DNA of 64,000 nt from Archegozetes longisetosus. Its lineage: Eukaryota > Arthropoda > Arachnida > Sarcoptiformes > Trhypochthoniidae. A program made the position numbers and the translations under genes. The notes beneath the pieces are model-generated. The model saw only the letters and a program-made list of their open reading frames with translations. It searched no databases and was not told the DNA's origin. The DNA is taken from assembly GCA_018873245.2 (NCBI GenBank), contig JAEMBT020000008.1:1970001-2034000 (forward strand), read 5' to 3'. Positions 1 through 12,500 of this stretch are shown here, piece by piece. The number at the start of each line of letters is the position of its first letter. Positions within the stretch are counted from its first letter, which is position 1.

Positions 1-165
1 ATTAAACCAGCTCCATTTGTGTGGAATCGGACGATTAAACCCATAAGCTACTGCCCAGTGAGGCATTCGCTTGTGTTGAAAATGTGAGCCCCATTGACTG
101 CTCACCATAACTACATATAATGTCATTATTGTTTGACACAACAGTAAAACTCTCCAAAAATTCAT
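1..165 (-). CDS. 5' end of a secreted peptide gene, cut by window edge
   Basis: Reading leftwards from an ATG at 165, 55 codons stay open to the window edge. The product begins MNFWRVLLLCQTIMTLYVVM, a plausible signal peptide ending near VSS. It continues as an aromatic- and His-rich stretch with a dibasic KR pair (HFQHKRMPHWAV) where a prohormone convertase could cut. I do not recognise the family. It could be a small secreted protein or a peptide precursor. The remaining sequence lies outside the window. The open frame, hydrophobic start and possible TATA box upstream are what support it as real. Confidence 0.5.
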   Translation of the reverse strand, partial: MNFWRVLLLCQTIMTLYVVMVSSQWGSHFQHKRMPHWAVAYGFNRPIPHKWSWFN

Positions 166-3100
166 TTTTCTAATACAAAATAAAAATTAAAATCCCTTAT
201 AGTAATCCGTTATCAAAAGTTTTGATTGCAGTTTCTTGAAATAAAGTGTGAAAGTAGTCGACAAAAAAAGATTAAGTTAGAAAACTTATGACTTTAACAG
301 TTTATCGATTGACTCAAATGAACGATTAACTGTGATTCGCACAAGAGTTGTTACTTACTTATTTAAAAAAATGTGTAATTCAACTTATGGAAGAAAGTAT
401 TAAAGCTTAACTTTTGACTTAATGTCAAGTTTCAACGTATAGGTTGGAATGATTGAGATGAAGACAAAATTCGGTCTATTTATATAGAGGAATGGAATCT
501 TAAATAATACGGAAAGTACTTGATATCACGTACAGTACATCCAGTAGTAGCCTATTTATTTAGCCCACTTACTGCTCATCTGTAGAACTTCGGATATTTC
601 TAGAATTAACTGGAATTAGCTCTCGATTTTGAAGGGCTTGAATGTCTTTCATTCTTATAATAATATAACAACAAATGCTGTTCCGCTAATCGCTTATCTA
701 AGATTCTTAACACTGCCTTTAAACTATTGCCAGTGAATTTTGTAAGTGGTGTTAACTGAAATTTAAGATGAGTGCTATTATTGATTGGATCTTATTTACA
801 TATCAGTAGCATGTATTGACTATATTGATTTGATATGATCAACTGAAAGATCAAAACAAATGGCAATTTCCAGATCCTTGTTCAAAAATGCCTTATGATT
901 TTAAGCACGTGCGTCAGTTAGGGCTACTTTGTCTACTATATCTCTTGTTTGAATAGCTCACCATATCGTCAGGTCAGTGTCATAGAGTTCTATCTCTTAT
1001 GTTAGTTTAATTGCACGTTGCACTCTATAGTACTCACAGCTATATTTCAATTCAGCCAAATGTTATGCTAATTGTTTGTACATTTTGTAGTATTTTTAAG
1101 TAGACTATTATGAAAAATTCCATTAGTTCCAATGCTTAACTACACGAGTGACCATCAACTTGACAAATGACCACAACAATGCAAATTAAACATTTAACTT
1201 GAGACAAAATTTTGTTTTGACTGAAGAAAAGGCAACTAGTTTTTAGTAAAGCCCTTATTTATTGATTTTATAAATAGAGAGAATCATACTTTACGCTATT
1301 GTTGAATTTCTGTTTGCAATAGATAATTCAATATAATTGTAGCCTTAATAGTGCTAATACTTTCATTTATAGTTATGAATCATTTATTTGACTGTTAGAA
1401 AACTAGTCTTATTTGTTTTTATCTGTCTTTCTACTCGTATAAAACTTACTAAACCAGTCTTTAGTAACCTACAAAATACTACTGTTTGTTTTGTTTTTAC
1501 TATTATCATATGTAGATTCACTATACATTTTATCTCAAATTAATCTACACTATACCCAAATATTATATCGTTTATGCCTTTCAGTCGTATCAAATAGTTT
1601 TTGCTAATTGGTAATAATCTAATTATTTGCCTCAAACTGGTTTCATTTCCATAATTCAACAAATGATTATCATAAGTAATAACAAAACTTGAATTTCATT
1701 AACATTGATTCAAGTGAGAGGTAGGAAAATACTAGCCATGAATTGCTAAGATTTCAACTTTGTTCATGTGAAACCGGAAAGCTATTGTATATTTTTCTTT
1801 TATTTGTTTCAATTGCAACTTATCATTTGGTCGAAAAGTGATAGTTTTAAACTGATTTTCATTTGATTGCACTTCACCGCCAGCTATGTCGATATATATT
1901 TATGCACTTTTGCTTTCATTCATATCCAAAGTAATAATTAAGTTGACTATAAGTATATTACTAGGGTTTCTGCTTTCCGGAAATAATTGAATTAGTTGCA
2001 AATTTAATATTTTGTCTAAACAACACTGTATTTATTGTTTTACTGTATTGAAAGCTTTGCAAACTTTGTCTACAAAGTTATTTGCATAAGATTAACATTT
2101 AATTCAAAATCTATTAAAGTTACGAAATAATCAATAACTAGAATTACTTATTATTAAAATTTGTTGATTACTAGAAATTAAGTGTTGATAGACTTAATTT
2201 ATGTTGCCTTTCCGGTCTAAATAACAATATTTTCCACAATTTGAACGTCTTGAGTTCTTGGAAAACAAGATATAATTTCATTCAAGTTGTGTAATTCTGT
2301 TAGATTTGATTAGTACAAACACTAGTTTTCTGTGATTTATTTCAAACTAAATTTCAATTATGTAAATCTCAAATTACTAGTTTGAGGCTAAGCCTAAAAG
2401 TCAAGGCTTAAACTTTAGGGATAGATATAATTGACGAAAATGTCATTTTAATTCAACTATAGAAAGTTTAATGTTTTCAAAGTAAGGCTATTTGAAGTTC
2501 ATTAGAATATCAGTACAATCATAGTGAAAGTTTTGACATTGATTTTTCACATTATTCCCGCACTATTGCCAAACTTGCGTCAAAAGTTGGACAAAAATAT
2601 TTTTGATTCCCAAACCCCTGTTGTCTAAATGGGGATCAGGATATTTGAAAGATAATTATATTAATTTATTTGCCAAGTAATCAAACGTGAGTTATAGACG
2701 TATTTCATATCTTGATAATTGGCAAATGAAATATTCAGTTACATTGGTTTTGTTAGGCTTGTTTCGATTGAGTAATCATAAGATTATTCTTATTCAAAAG
2801 TGAATAATTATTTTTAATGACATGACTGTTAAAACCGTCAAACTGTTGAGAAAACAGCATAAATTAAATCCTTCCTCACATTAAATTTCAATAAGTAATT
2901 AAGGGTAAAACTAAGATAAGATTTAAGTTTTTAATGGGAAAAGATGACATAATCCGGTTATAAACAGATATATTCTGAATTAATTATAAAAAGCTTTTAA
3001 GTAAATTTGTGAGTCATGAAGAAGATGAATGATGAGGAAAAAACTGTATAAGATTTTTTGATAAATCTTCAAATGGTATAATAAAATGTTCTAATGCACC

Positions 3101-6100
3101 CTCAACAAGTCAAGGTTGAGGCTTAAAAAGTGGTGTCTGGTACCGATTTCTAACAATACCAGTTCCCATATTTAACTTTGAAGACTATTGTTTGCACTCT
3201 TAACGTCTAAAGGATTCCCCGTTCGCCCAATTAATCTATGAAATATGTTTCGCAATCTAGGTACTGCTTGGCATCGCACTAATAGCAGGTGTCGTGTCCT
3301 AACACGGGATCTCTTGCTTTCTCTTTCAAACTACGGATTTTCTCTTCAGCTATAATTATTTTATAGAAATTTTTTGTTTAGTATGACTTTGCCTCCAGGC
3401 TCACCTTCAAAAGACGACATTTCTAGAGATCATGCGGTCATCAAATGGTACTTAAATTATGTGTGTTTGTTCAAGTTTCACTATAATCAGTACTTTTTAA
3501 AGTCTGATTCAGTTGTGTTTCTTTTTATGCAATTAGTAAGAGTTTGTGTAAAAATATCAGTCGCTCTAGAAATACGTTAACCAAAAATAGCAGTTACTTA
3601 GCATCTACTTAATTGTGATTGATAAACCAAATTGGTAATTAAAACTAGTTTTAATATTTGAAAGTGTCGTAAAGTATGGAACCCCTAAGGTTCAATTGGG
3701 AAAATGTGTAATTAATACAAACTCAAGGCTTGTTTTTAAAGCCGCTAAATTTACCCAACAATACTACTGGTCATACAATGATTTACGCAAATGCAAAATT
3801 CATTTCTTCTCCAGGCTCTTCTCACATCAATATTGATAGTGTAGTAATTTGTGTGACAAATATAAGCCCATGTATTCGATACAAGCTTTTTAGTTCCATA
3901 CTATTCAGTGCGAGATCTCTTACATTGAACAGGAATGCATTAAATTTTATCGTTTTTCAAATAAACTTCAGTACTTGAGTTTTAAATACTTTGCCAGAAA
4001 TCGACATTCGGATAAAGTATTCAAACTAGTTTTATGATATTTCAAATTTGGGTTAGAAAAAAACTCGAAAGTGCCCATTACTTTTGATTGATAATAAGGT
4101 TCTTAATTTATTATTCATTACTAGCTAACAGATTTTCAAGTTCAAATAGCTAAATTTCAAAATCAAGCAATCTATCTCCATAGTAAATATTTGCTATCTT
4201 AATACACAAAAAATCCATAAAAAATCCATAAAAAATAATTGTTGCTATGTTGGTACTATGTGATTCTGTCATTATTTTCTACTGCACTTCATGAAGAATC
4301 TATTATTTGCAGTTTCGGAGTCATTTTGTTACATTTATGCAAGAATTAAGAACATTTTTTGACTATATACTTTTATTTTGATCTCAATAAACACTATAAA
4401 TCTAAGTAGCAGTTTCTCAAAATATTGAGTAGATATTTGTGGGATAATTAAGATATAAAATGGTTGAAAATTTGCAAGTGATTCTGCATTTAAAAAGACC
4501 TATGAAAATTTGTAGCGAAGGTTTTATCTAAGTTTTAATTAGTTTCCTAGAAGTTGGCATTCAAGTTAACGAGAGAGTAGTTCAATATTGCGCTACGCGT
4601 GATCTTAATTTGACTTAAGTTGAAATAGTTTTCCTATTAGCTCAGATTAGTGACTCGCTTGAAAAATAGGTGTCCATTTATTATGATTTCGATTGAATTT
4701 ATGGTCCAACTGATACTGACTTGCTCGCATACCTAACGCCATTATCATCGAACTTCAAATGTAATTGCTTTGAAACGGCTCACTTTTACTGTTACAGTTA
4801 ATTCCATAATTTCTCAATAATCAAATCTTATGGTCTTTCTTGTTATTTAATTATGTCTCAAAATCGTAGCAAATCCAAACTCCAGTTTTTGCTAACTATT
4901 TCAATATATGAGAATCATTTTCAAACATGTCGTGAAACAAATCATAGCTTAAACGTTTATCTAATTTACTTGAATTACCGTTTAATAAATGTTTTGTTTC
5001 AAACTTTTCATCAACTCTTTATTTCTATTGATTTTCTTAATTTCTTATATTTATCTTAAATTGAGCCAACTCTTCAAGTGATTCTACTTTTGGCAAACTT
5101 ATCAAAACAAATTCCAAGAGAAAACTTTATTTTTTCAGTTTTAAACGATATATATTTAAAAAATTGATGACTTTAATACTAATGAAGTAGTTGTTCTCGA
5201 ATGATTAAAGTGAAACCAAACTTTTAAACTTTTATTATCGATCGGTCAAAAGTTTGCAGACAAGTCACATTCACTTAACTCTTTGTCCTTCCAGTATCTC
5301 CCCTGAAGGGTCACTTTGAAATGTCTGAATTGTTCAAAGCAATCGTTAAAACGCAAGTTGTTTTTGAACAATTTAGGGCACTTCAATTTCTTAGTAAATT
5401 TTATATTCAAAATTAGATCTTACCTAAAGAAATGACTGTGTAGTGAACAGAGCAATTAAAATAATGTATTTATATTCTATTGTGTAACTTTTTAATCGTG
5501 ATAATTCACTTTTTAAGAAGTAATTGTAGACAAGAGAGGGGAAACCCTTCCCCAAAAGATTATATTGAAACTCTCTGACTAGTTGAGGGTCAGTTCAAGT
5601 CGGTTCAATCTAGAATATAATATCTTTTAACAAAGCACTCTAAGAATGACATATTCTCTAGAAATTACTCGCATGAAGCTCTCAAGTCAATCAAATAGCT
5701 CAATCATTCTCTAGTGTATCAAAGTTTTCAATCATACCCTTACTCTTGATTAGACTAATAATAAATATTTTTTCAATAGTCAGCTTAACCTTCAGCTAAC
5801 TTTTATGCATGTCTACATAAACCTATTAGCCTAGGAAAATTTATTTATAGAATAAAGGGCTCGAATAAAAAACACTCATGTTCAAAACACAAAAAAATAA
5901 CTTTGGCAAATCAATCTCAATTCTTGTTTGTTGTTTTAGTTATAAATTTGTTCTAAAAATTATGCAATTCGTTCGGGTTTTTCTGTTTTCAATGTAAGAT
6001 TGCACGAAATTTGATGCAATTCAAAACATATTTGTTCTCGCCTGAAAAAAAACATTAAGTAATGCATGAAAATATAATACTTTACTCGATTTAAACTAAT

Positions 6101-9100
6101 TATTTGTATGACTTTCACTTTAGTCCAAGACAAACAAAATATTTCATCATTCCTAAACAATTTATTGTTATCTTTCAGTGTCTCTTAAGTCCAATTTATC
6201 CAAGTATTCAGATAAAAGTGTACAACTTATACTAAAATTGATTGCAATGGATAAGGGTTTCTACGATTCACAATTGGGTCAGAGTCTGAAATAAGGGCCT
6301 AACGTACTTTCCTCTTAAATCGTGTAATACTTCGTACTTATGCCCTAACATTCGTTTGGTTAGTATAATAATCAAAATTAATTATTTCAATTGTACAAAA
6401 TCTTCGATTACAGCATATAATGATATTTAAAACATGTTCAGATCTGATTAAATCGGATATTAACTGAATTTATGAACAAAGTAGGTAGACCCTTATTTCA
6501 GACACTGTCTCAATTGTTATACTTTCATATAGCTGTCAGAAAATTTGATGCCAGGTAATCCCTTCTAAATTCAATTTCTATCACAAAAATAGTTCATTGT
6601 AGCCCAAATTGCTATCCAATTCAATGTGAAACTGCTCGAATATTTGATCACGTTTTGAACTTTCGAGATATTACTTTCATTTTGGTCAAGTGAACTGAAT
6701 TCAAATTTAAGTTAATTGAGTAATAGAGATGATTCCTCTAATATTTTAATGTCAACATTTTTAGATAAAGTTAATAACAATCCAATTAAAGTAGTTATAC
6801 ACAAATGAAGGACAGATTTAATAACGAATAAGTTGAAAATAATGCATTTAAAAAATTGCTTCAGATCAAGTTTATTTTTTTTATTCAATTTTTGTTTTAC
6901 GTGCCATTTCAAGTAAACAAGTTTCTCAATCGTTTTGAGAAATTCTCAGAAATAAAACCAGACATAACTGATATTTCGATAACTTATGCAAAACTGTTAT
7001 TAAAGTTAGTGTAAGGTGTACTGTAACTGAAGAATCTCTGCAATAGAAACGTATCTCATACTATAGAGGTTAACAGATAGCTTTCTATTGCAGAGCATCC
7101 TTCGATCGCTACTGATGTTTACTTAAAATTTGAGATCTATCGAATGCTACGACTTCACCTACCTTTCAACTAAATTGAGCTCTTAATTGCATGAGCAATA
7201 CAAATGTGAAACAAGCCAGTCTATGTCAAAATTGAACTCATATTAATGAAAATCCATAGTAACCATACAAAAACATTTTCTCTAAATATTTTTAGATTTT
7301 TATTTCAACCAAATATCTATCGATTAATGAATTGGTTTTATCTATTTACGGCAATGATAAGTTGGATGCAGTTCAATACAAACCTTATTGATACTGAACA
7401 AAGATATCTCCTTGTCAACAAACAGCAAGTTCTGTAAATGTCACTCGACTTATGCGGTACAGTCAATTTCTAACGAGACATCCATTACTATATTTAATGT
7501 GATATCTGACTTTTAAATTATTCTAACTCTTAAATTATTGTCCTAAAAATTCTTAGAAAACACTAGAAAGTAATCATTCTTATATCTCACAAGGTTGAAA
7601 GTGTTGTGCAATTTGTGGCCAATAAATCATAGTCACCTATGACACTAATTATATTCGGCTTTTACCAACAACATCACGATAGATGCTTATTTTTCTTCTA
7701 CCACTGCATAAAATGTTACTAAAAGTGATTGAGACAAAAGATCGGTATTTATTATATCGAACGATTTGTATGCATTAGTAGCTGCACTTAATACTGTTTA
7801 ATTAATTTGTCTATAAATACGTTGTTTGAATGAAAAATTAGTTGTAATAAAGAAAAAGTAATTGATCGATGCAACTACGGCATTAAGTTAAGAATGGATG
7901 CATTTTCATTAAGTTTCTTTATGTTTCAAGTTATTGATCGACATAAGATTTGGTCGTAATGTACGTCTGAGAATCATCCTATAAAACTAAACTGAAATTG
8001 TCTGCCCTATCGTTTACTGATTTATAGTTTGCATTTTTCAACAAAAATAAAGTATTTCAGTTATTTCTTGATCGTATCGAAAGTCAATTTAAAGCTGCTT
8101 AAACTCCATTCGTGAAGTTTAGGTCAAGGCTAGCAATGTTTTTGCTTTTGATTCTAACATATTATTCAAAATAAGTTTTTGTCTACAAATCATTTCAGTC
8201 TAATTTAGATTCAATGGAAATTTTTCAAAAATAGCAGCTATTTAATTAATGATGCTGCTTAAATATTCAGAACTATTTTAGATCAATTTGTGTACTTTTG
8301 TGAACTGTTTCGTGTACTGCTTGCGAAATGTTTTTTCGAAAATGTTGCATAAGATGTAGCTCCAAAAGGTCTATCTTATGCCTTTAATAATAATTGTTTA
8401 AATCGAAAACTTAGTCAAACTAATGAATAATTAGCATTGATCTAACAAGACTTAAAGAACAAATTTGTCAGAGAAACATTTCTAATTTGCATAACTAATT
8501 AAAACTAATTACTAGCCTTTGCATTAGAGAGAATCTATATTTTTGTTGGATAAGTGAAGTGCTTCCCATTACTGTGACTACTTAGTTTTTGCCTTATAAA
8601 TAATACTTGAACAAGTTTTCATTGATCGAAGAGTATCACTTGAGTTGATCATTTTTATAAAATCATATTAATTAAATTTGGTTTAAATGTCTCACTCAAA
8701 GTCCTTCAGATGAATATTGTAAATAAAACTATTAAGTCTTTTTGCAGTATCTCATGAGCTCAGACCACTCCTCGTAATTGATAGTCCTTTAAAATAAATG
8801 TTTGTTGTTTTAAAGAAAAATTGTAAGTTTTCAAGTGTTTCCATCAATAACTGAGTCGATGTAATGCATGGTAAAATAGTGACTGTACATATTATGTTAT
8901 CAGGAATACTAACATTTATTTCTATTGGCATTTTTTTCAATATTTATTTATCTTTTATATTTTATTAAATAATATGAAAACATTAATCCAACATTCGATC
9001 AAAAGAAGGTTATTATAAGATGATTGTAACGCATTATAAACTCAATATTAGATGATTTAGCGAAAAATCCAAATATTTAACAATAAAAATTAGAAATCAA

Positions 9101-9566
9101 TTAGCGAAACAATATTTTGTTCTTATTATTTTCGAGATTTCTAGCGATCACTGATTACCGATGCACTGAAAAGTTCAAATTAGACTTTAGTATATTGAAC
9201 AAAACAGTTGAATAGTTAGTGTGATATCCATCAATATATAGCTTTATATTTTCGATCCACTTACTAACCGATTATCCTAACAAAACTAACCGTTTGTTGA
9301 TGACCAAAACTTAAATTTGTTTCAATTAGATAGCTGTGTATGAACTTCTAGGACGGACAAATTGTGTATTTGTTTGAGATGTTATACAATATTAGAATTA
9401 AAGAGAGTCTTGTGATTATAAAATGAATGAAAAACATTTTTAACCTTAATATACGCTTATGAGTATGAATGTGATAACTAACATACAAAAAATTACTGAA
9501 TATAAACCGAATATACTCCTAGCTTTCACTTTAAATCATGTTTTTCACAATCTATGAACCAATTTA
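166..9566. other. Gene-poor AT-rich intergenic DNA
   Basis: Apart from the candidate TATA box at 475-487 I see no gene here. Short ATG frames (for example 3374-3580, 3730-3978, 6712-6912) have low-complexity F/I/N/K/L composition, no family signature, no splice-consistent neighbours and no homology to each other. A tiny A-rich tandem (AAAAAATCCAT, twice) lies near 4207. Distant exons or non-coding RNAs cannot be excluded by eye. Confidence 0.5.
475..487 (-). promoter_or_regulatory. Candidate TATA box for the left-edge gene
   Basis: On the minus strand this reads CTATATAAATAGA, a strong TATA match about 310 bp upstream of the ATG at 165. The 5' UTR would be about 280 nt, or would contain an intron. 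Position fits but nothing else proves it. Confidence 0.3.
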
Positions 9567-12500
9567 TTACTCAATACTATTCATCTGATCATTCATTTGT
9601 TTTTCATCTTCGTGTGGTTCTCTCATATCATCGAGATCATAATGATTTTCTTCGCTTAGATCATCAATAACTTCCATAGGTATGTCTTCATCCTTGACTT
9701 CAATCATTTCCTCGTCGTCTTCGTCATCAATTTTGACGGGCATATCGTCAGCAGTGAATCGCGAGCCTTCCACTGGTTTCGATTCAGTTTTGGAAGAAGT
9801 ATCAGTGTTAGGGGTTTGAGTTTTTTCTGCGCTTGTCTTTTGTGTTTTGTCGTCAATCTTTATAGTTTCCTCTTTCTGTTCTTCTTTGTGGTCGTCTTTT
9901 GTCTCCTAATTGAATAAAGTTTTATTGAAGCCTTCCTCAAAATGCAATTAAGAGTTACCTCTTTAGTGGTAGAAACCAATTCCGGTATATCTCTTCCCTC
10001 CTCATAACCGACATCTGACTTAACGCTCGTTTCCTTTTCATCATATCTCGAAATCGATTCTGGAGGAGTCAAGAAAACAACTGGCGGCTCATCATCACTA
10101 TCGCTAAACTGTTCGGGTTCGTAAACCGTCAGCGGTAGTCGAGAAAATTCTTCAGGACTTAGTTTGTGATCGCCTTTTAGGAATAAGAGAACCAAAGTTA
10201 GGCAAAAAACTAGATAATTCAATATATGAAATCTAATTATTTCACTAATTGTGAATGAAGATACCCTATTCTTATTTGATTAAAACCTACTTAATACTAT
10301 CCCCTATATCATAACATTTAGTTCACTACTGAATCTATTTTCAAAGATCACTTTGCGTAAACATTTCAACTTTATTTGTTTTCAAAAACAATCCCGAGAT
10401 AACTCTTAGCAATTGAGATAAAGTTTACATTTCTTATTGACTTCTCTATTCTTCCAGACGAGTTTTATGTGATTTCTCTGGAGAAGAAGTATTAGATTCA
10501 AGTTTATTTCCTACTTTATATTGACTTTTTCATTCTATTCAACTTAGTTTTAAACCAAACTTTTGCCATTAGTTCAACTTATATTTATAGTAACCAATCT
10601 ATTCAGTGTAAAACTCTTATAACTTGAACATTTTTTCTTATTTTTCTTAAGAGTTGACCCAAACTATTGGAGCGGAATTATCAATCGAAGCAAAACAAAA
10701 GCCTATGATAGCATGAATAGCATCTCATTGCTACTAATCGGATTGTCGTCACATGTGTAATGCTTAAGACTTTGCTATTCCTAATCATTCCACTTTAACA
10801 CTAATACACTTGTTCTACTCCAAACACTAACTTCAAAATAATACAGATTACCACTGGTTTTCAACATTAAATACGTGCACTTATTATGTATTCAAGTGCT
10901 ATAACTATCTTATGCTAATATATCCACAACTAAAATCAATTTAAATTATTCGATCGTACGACTAAACTATAAATTGCTTAGAGTCGGCTTCTCTTCTACT
11001 CAAAGTCTCTCATTTGCTAACCTTTACTAAGAAGTGAACTGTTGGCTATACTGTCGACTGTAGTGCATTAAATTAAAATCGATGTCTATTCCGTCCACTA
11101 ATGTCAATAAAGCTACTTTTAAAAGCATGTTTCAGGATTAGCTCCTCCAACGTTTGTGGACTAGGGATTGCGCTAAATTTCAATAATGCTTCAGTGGTGA
11201 AGTAATAACTAATGAAAAACTATACTTCTTGTATTAGAAAAAATTTCATTTCAAAGAAAAAGTATTGAAATATTATATTATATTAGATAAAATCCAAGAA
11301 TTCAATCTTTTGTGGCATCTAAATCAAAAAATGCCAATTAGGGTCAAATACAGTTACAGAATAAATAGATTTTCTTCCAAAAAGGCTATTTTAAACTTTG
11401 ATGATAAATTTTCAGAAGCAGATTCCTACTCACATATCATGATAAATGAAATATAATTTTGAGAGCAAGTATTTTTCAAAACAATTATTTTAGAACCGAT
11501 GCATCGCTTTTCACTTGAGATTAATGTTTTTCACAAAAATGAATCCTAGTTTCCAATCATTCATACTTAAGGACAAAAATATAATAGTCTAAGTGGAAAA
11601 ATGTCACTTAGCTCAAGATTGTACGAGTATTTAAACAAAGTTTTTTCAATTTTAGCCTCGAATCAATGCTCTTCTATTGATCCCTAACGAGACGTATTGT
11701 TATTTCTCTTGATTGCATGACATATTTTGCGTTTTGTCTTCAAATCATTCGTAACTTTCCTTTTTCTAAACATGATGTCATACAAATTCATTCGTAACGA
11801 CTCGTCTATTTAACTTGAAAGCTAAATCTTCATTTCAGTTCCAGTTTTGCCATGAAAAACATTTTATGTGGCTTTAGAAATCTTATTTAATGTTTACTCG
11901 AGTTATTACATTCATAGCGAATCACTGCTATGACTAATAACTTGAAAGTGCTTGTAAAAATCGCGATAGTTTCAATAAAAAATTATTCTTTTTCAATATA
12001 AGCTGAAAAAGTGGAAAATTTTTCATTTTTGTTCAATTTAAGTTTGACTTATGCTGTGATGAATTTGCATTTTATTTTAGTAACGTTATGGGGCTTTGAT
12101 CGAATTTTTAAAATCTATATGTGGCTATATGTGGTCGGTGCTATAAAGTGCTATTTCTAATTGAGATTGCAGTAGAGATAGAACTCTATAGCAGTGGTCT
12201 GACGATCTGTGCAAATGTTGATGCATTATAAATTTTTGTTCATTGCCTGTCATGCCCTCAATCTATTCTATTTTATGCCTCTCTTAGCTTTTAGTTAAAT
12301 TTGCATTCGATCAAAGTTTACTTTCTCTTCCCTGAATTTATATCATCTATTTTTCTGCTTTGAAGAACAATACATAAAAGAAATATTTCAACTATTTTTC
12401 CTTTAAAAGGCAAACAAATTGTATGAAAAGATGTTTTGCATAAGAAATGGTTTTGGAGGTGGCATTTCGTTCAATATGATTAAGAAAATAATCAGAAAGC

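Noticed and set aside
3374..8940. Several 60-80 codon open frames on both strands
   Set aside because: Composition is that of random AT-rich DNA (F, I, N, K, L), with no family motif, no splice partner and no copy elsewhere in the window.
9860..10222. A single uninterrupted 120-codon frame with a hydrophobic start
   Set aside because: The hydrophobic start begins at TTG and is intron sequence. The coding part starts at the acceptor at 10173 and leaves at the donor at 9958, because this completes the EF-hand and joins the acidic exon in phase.
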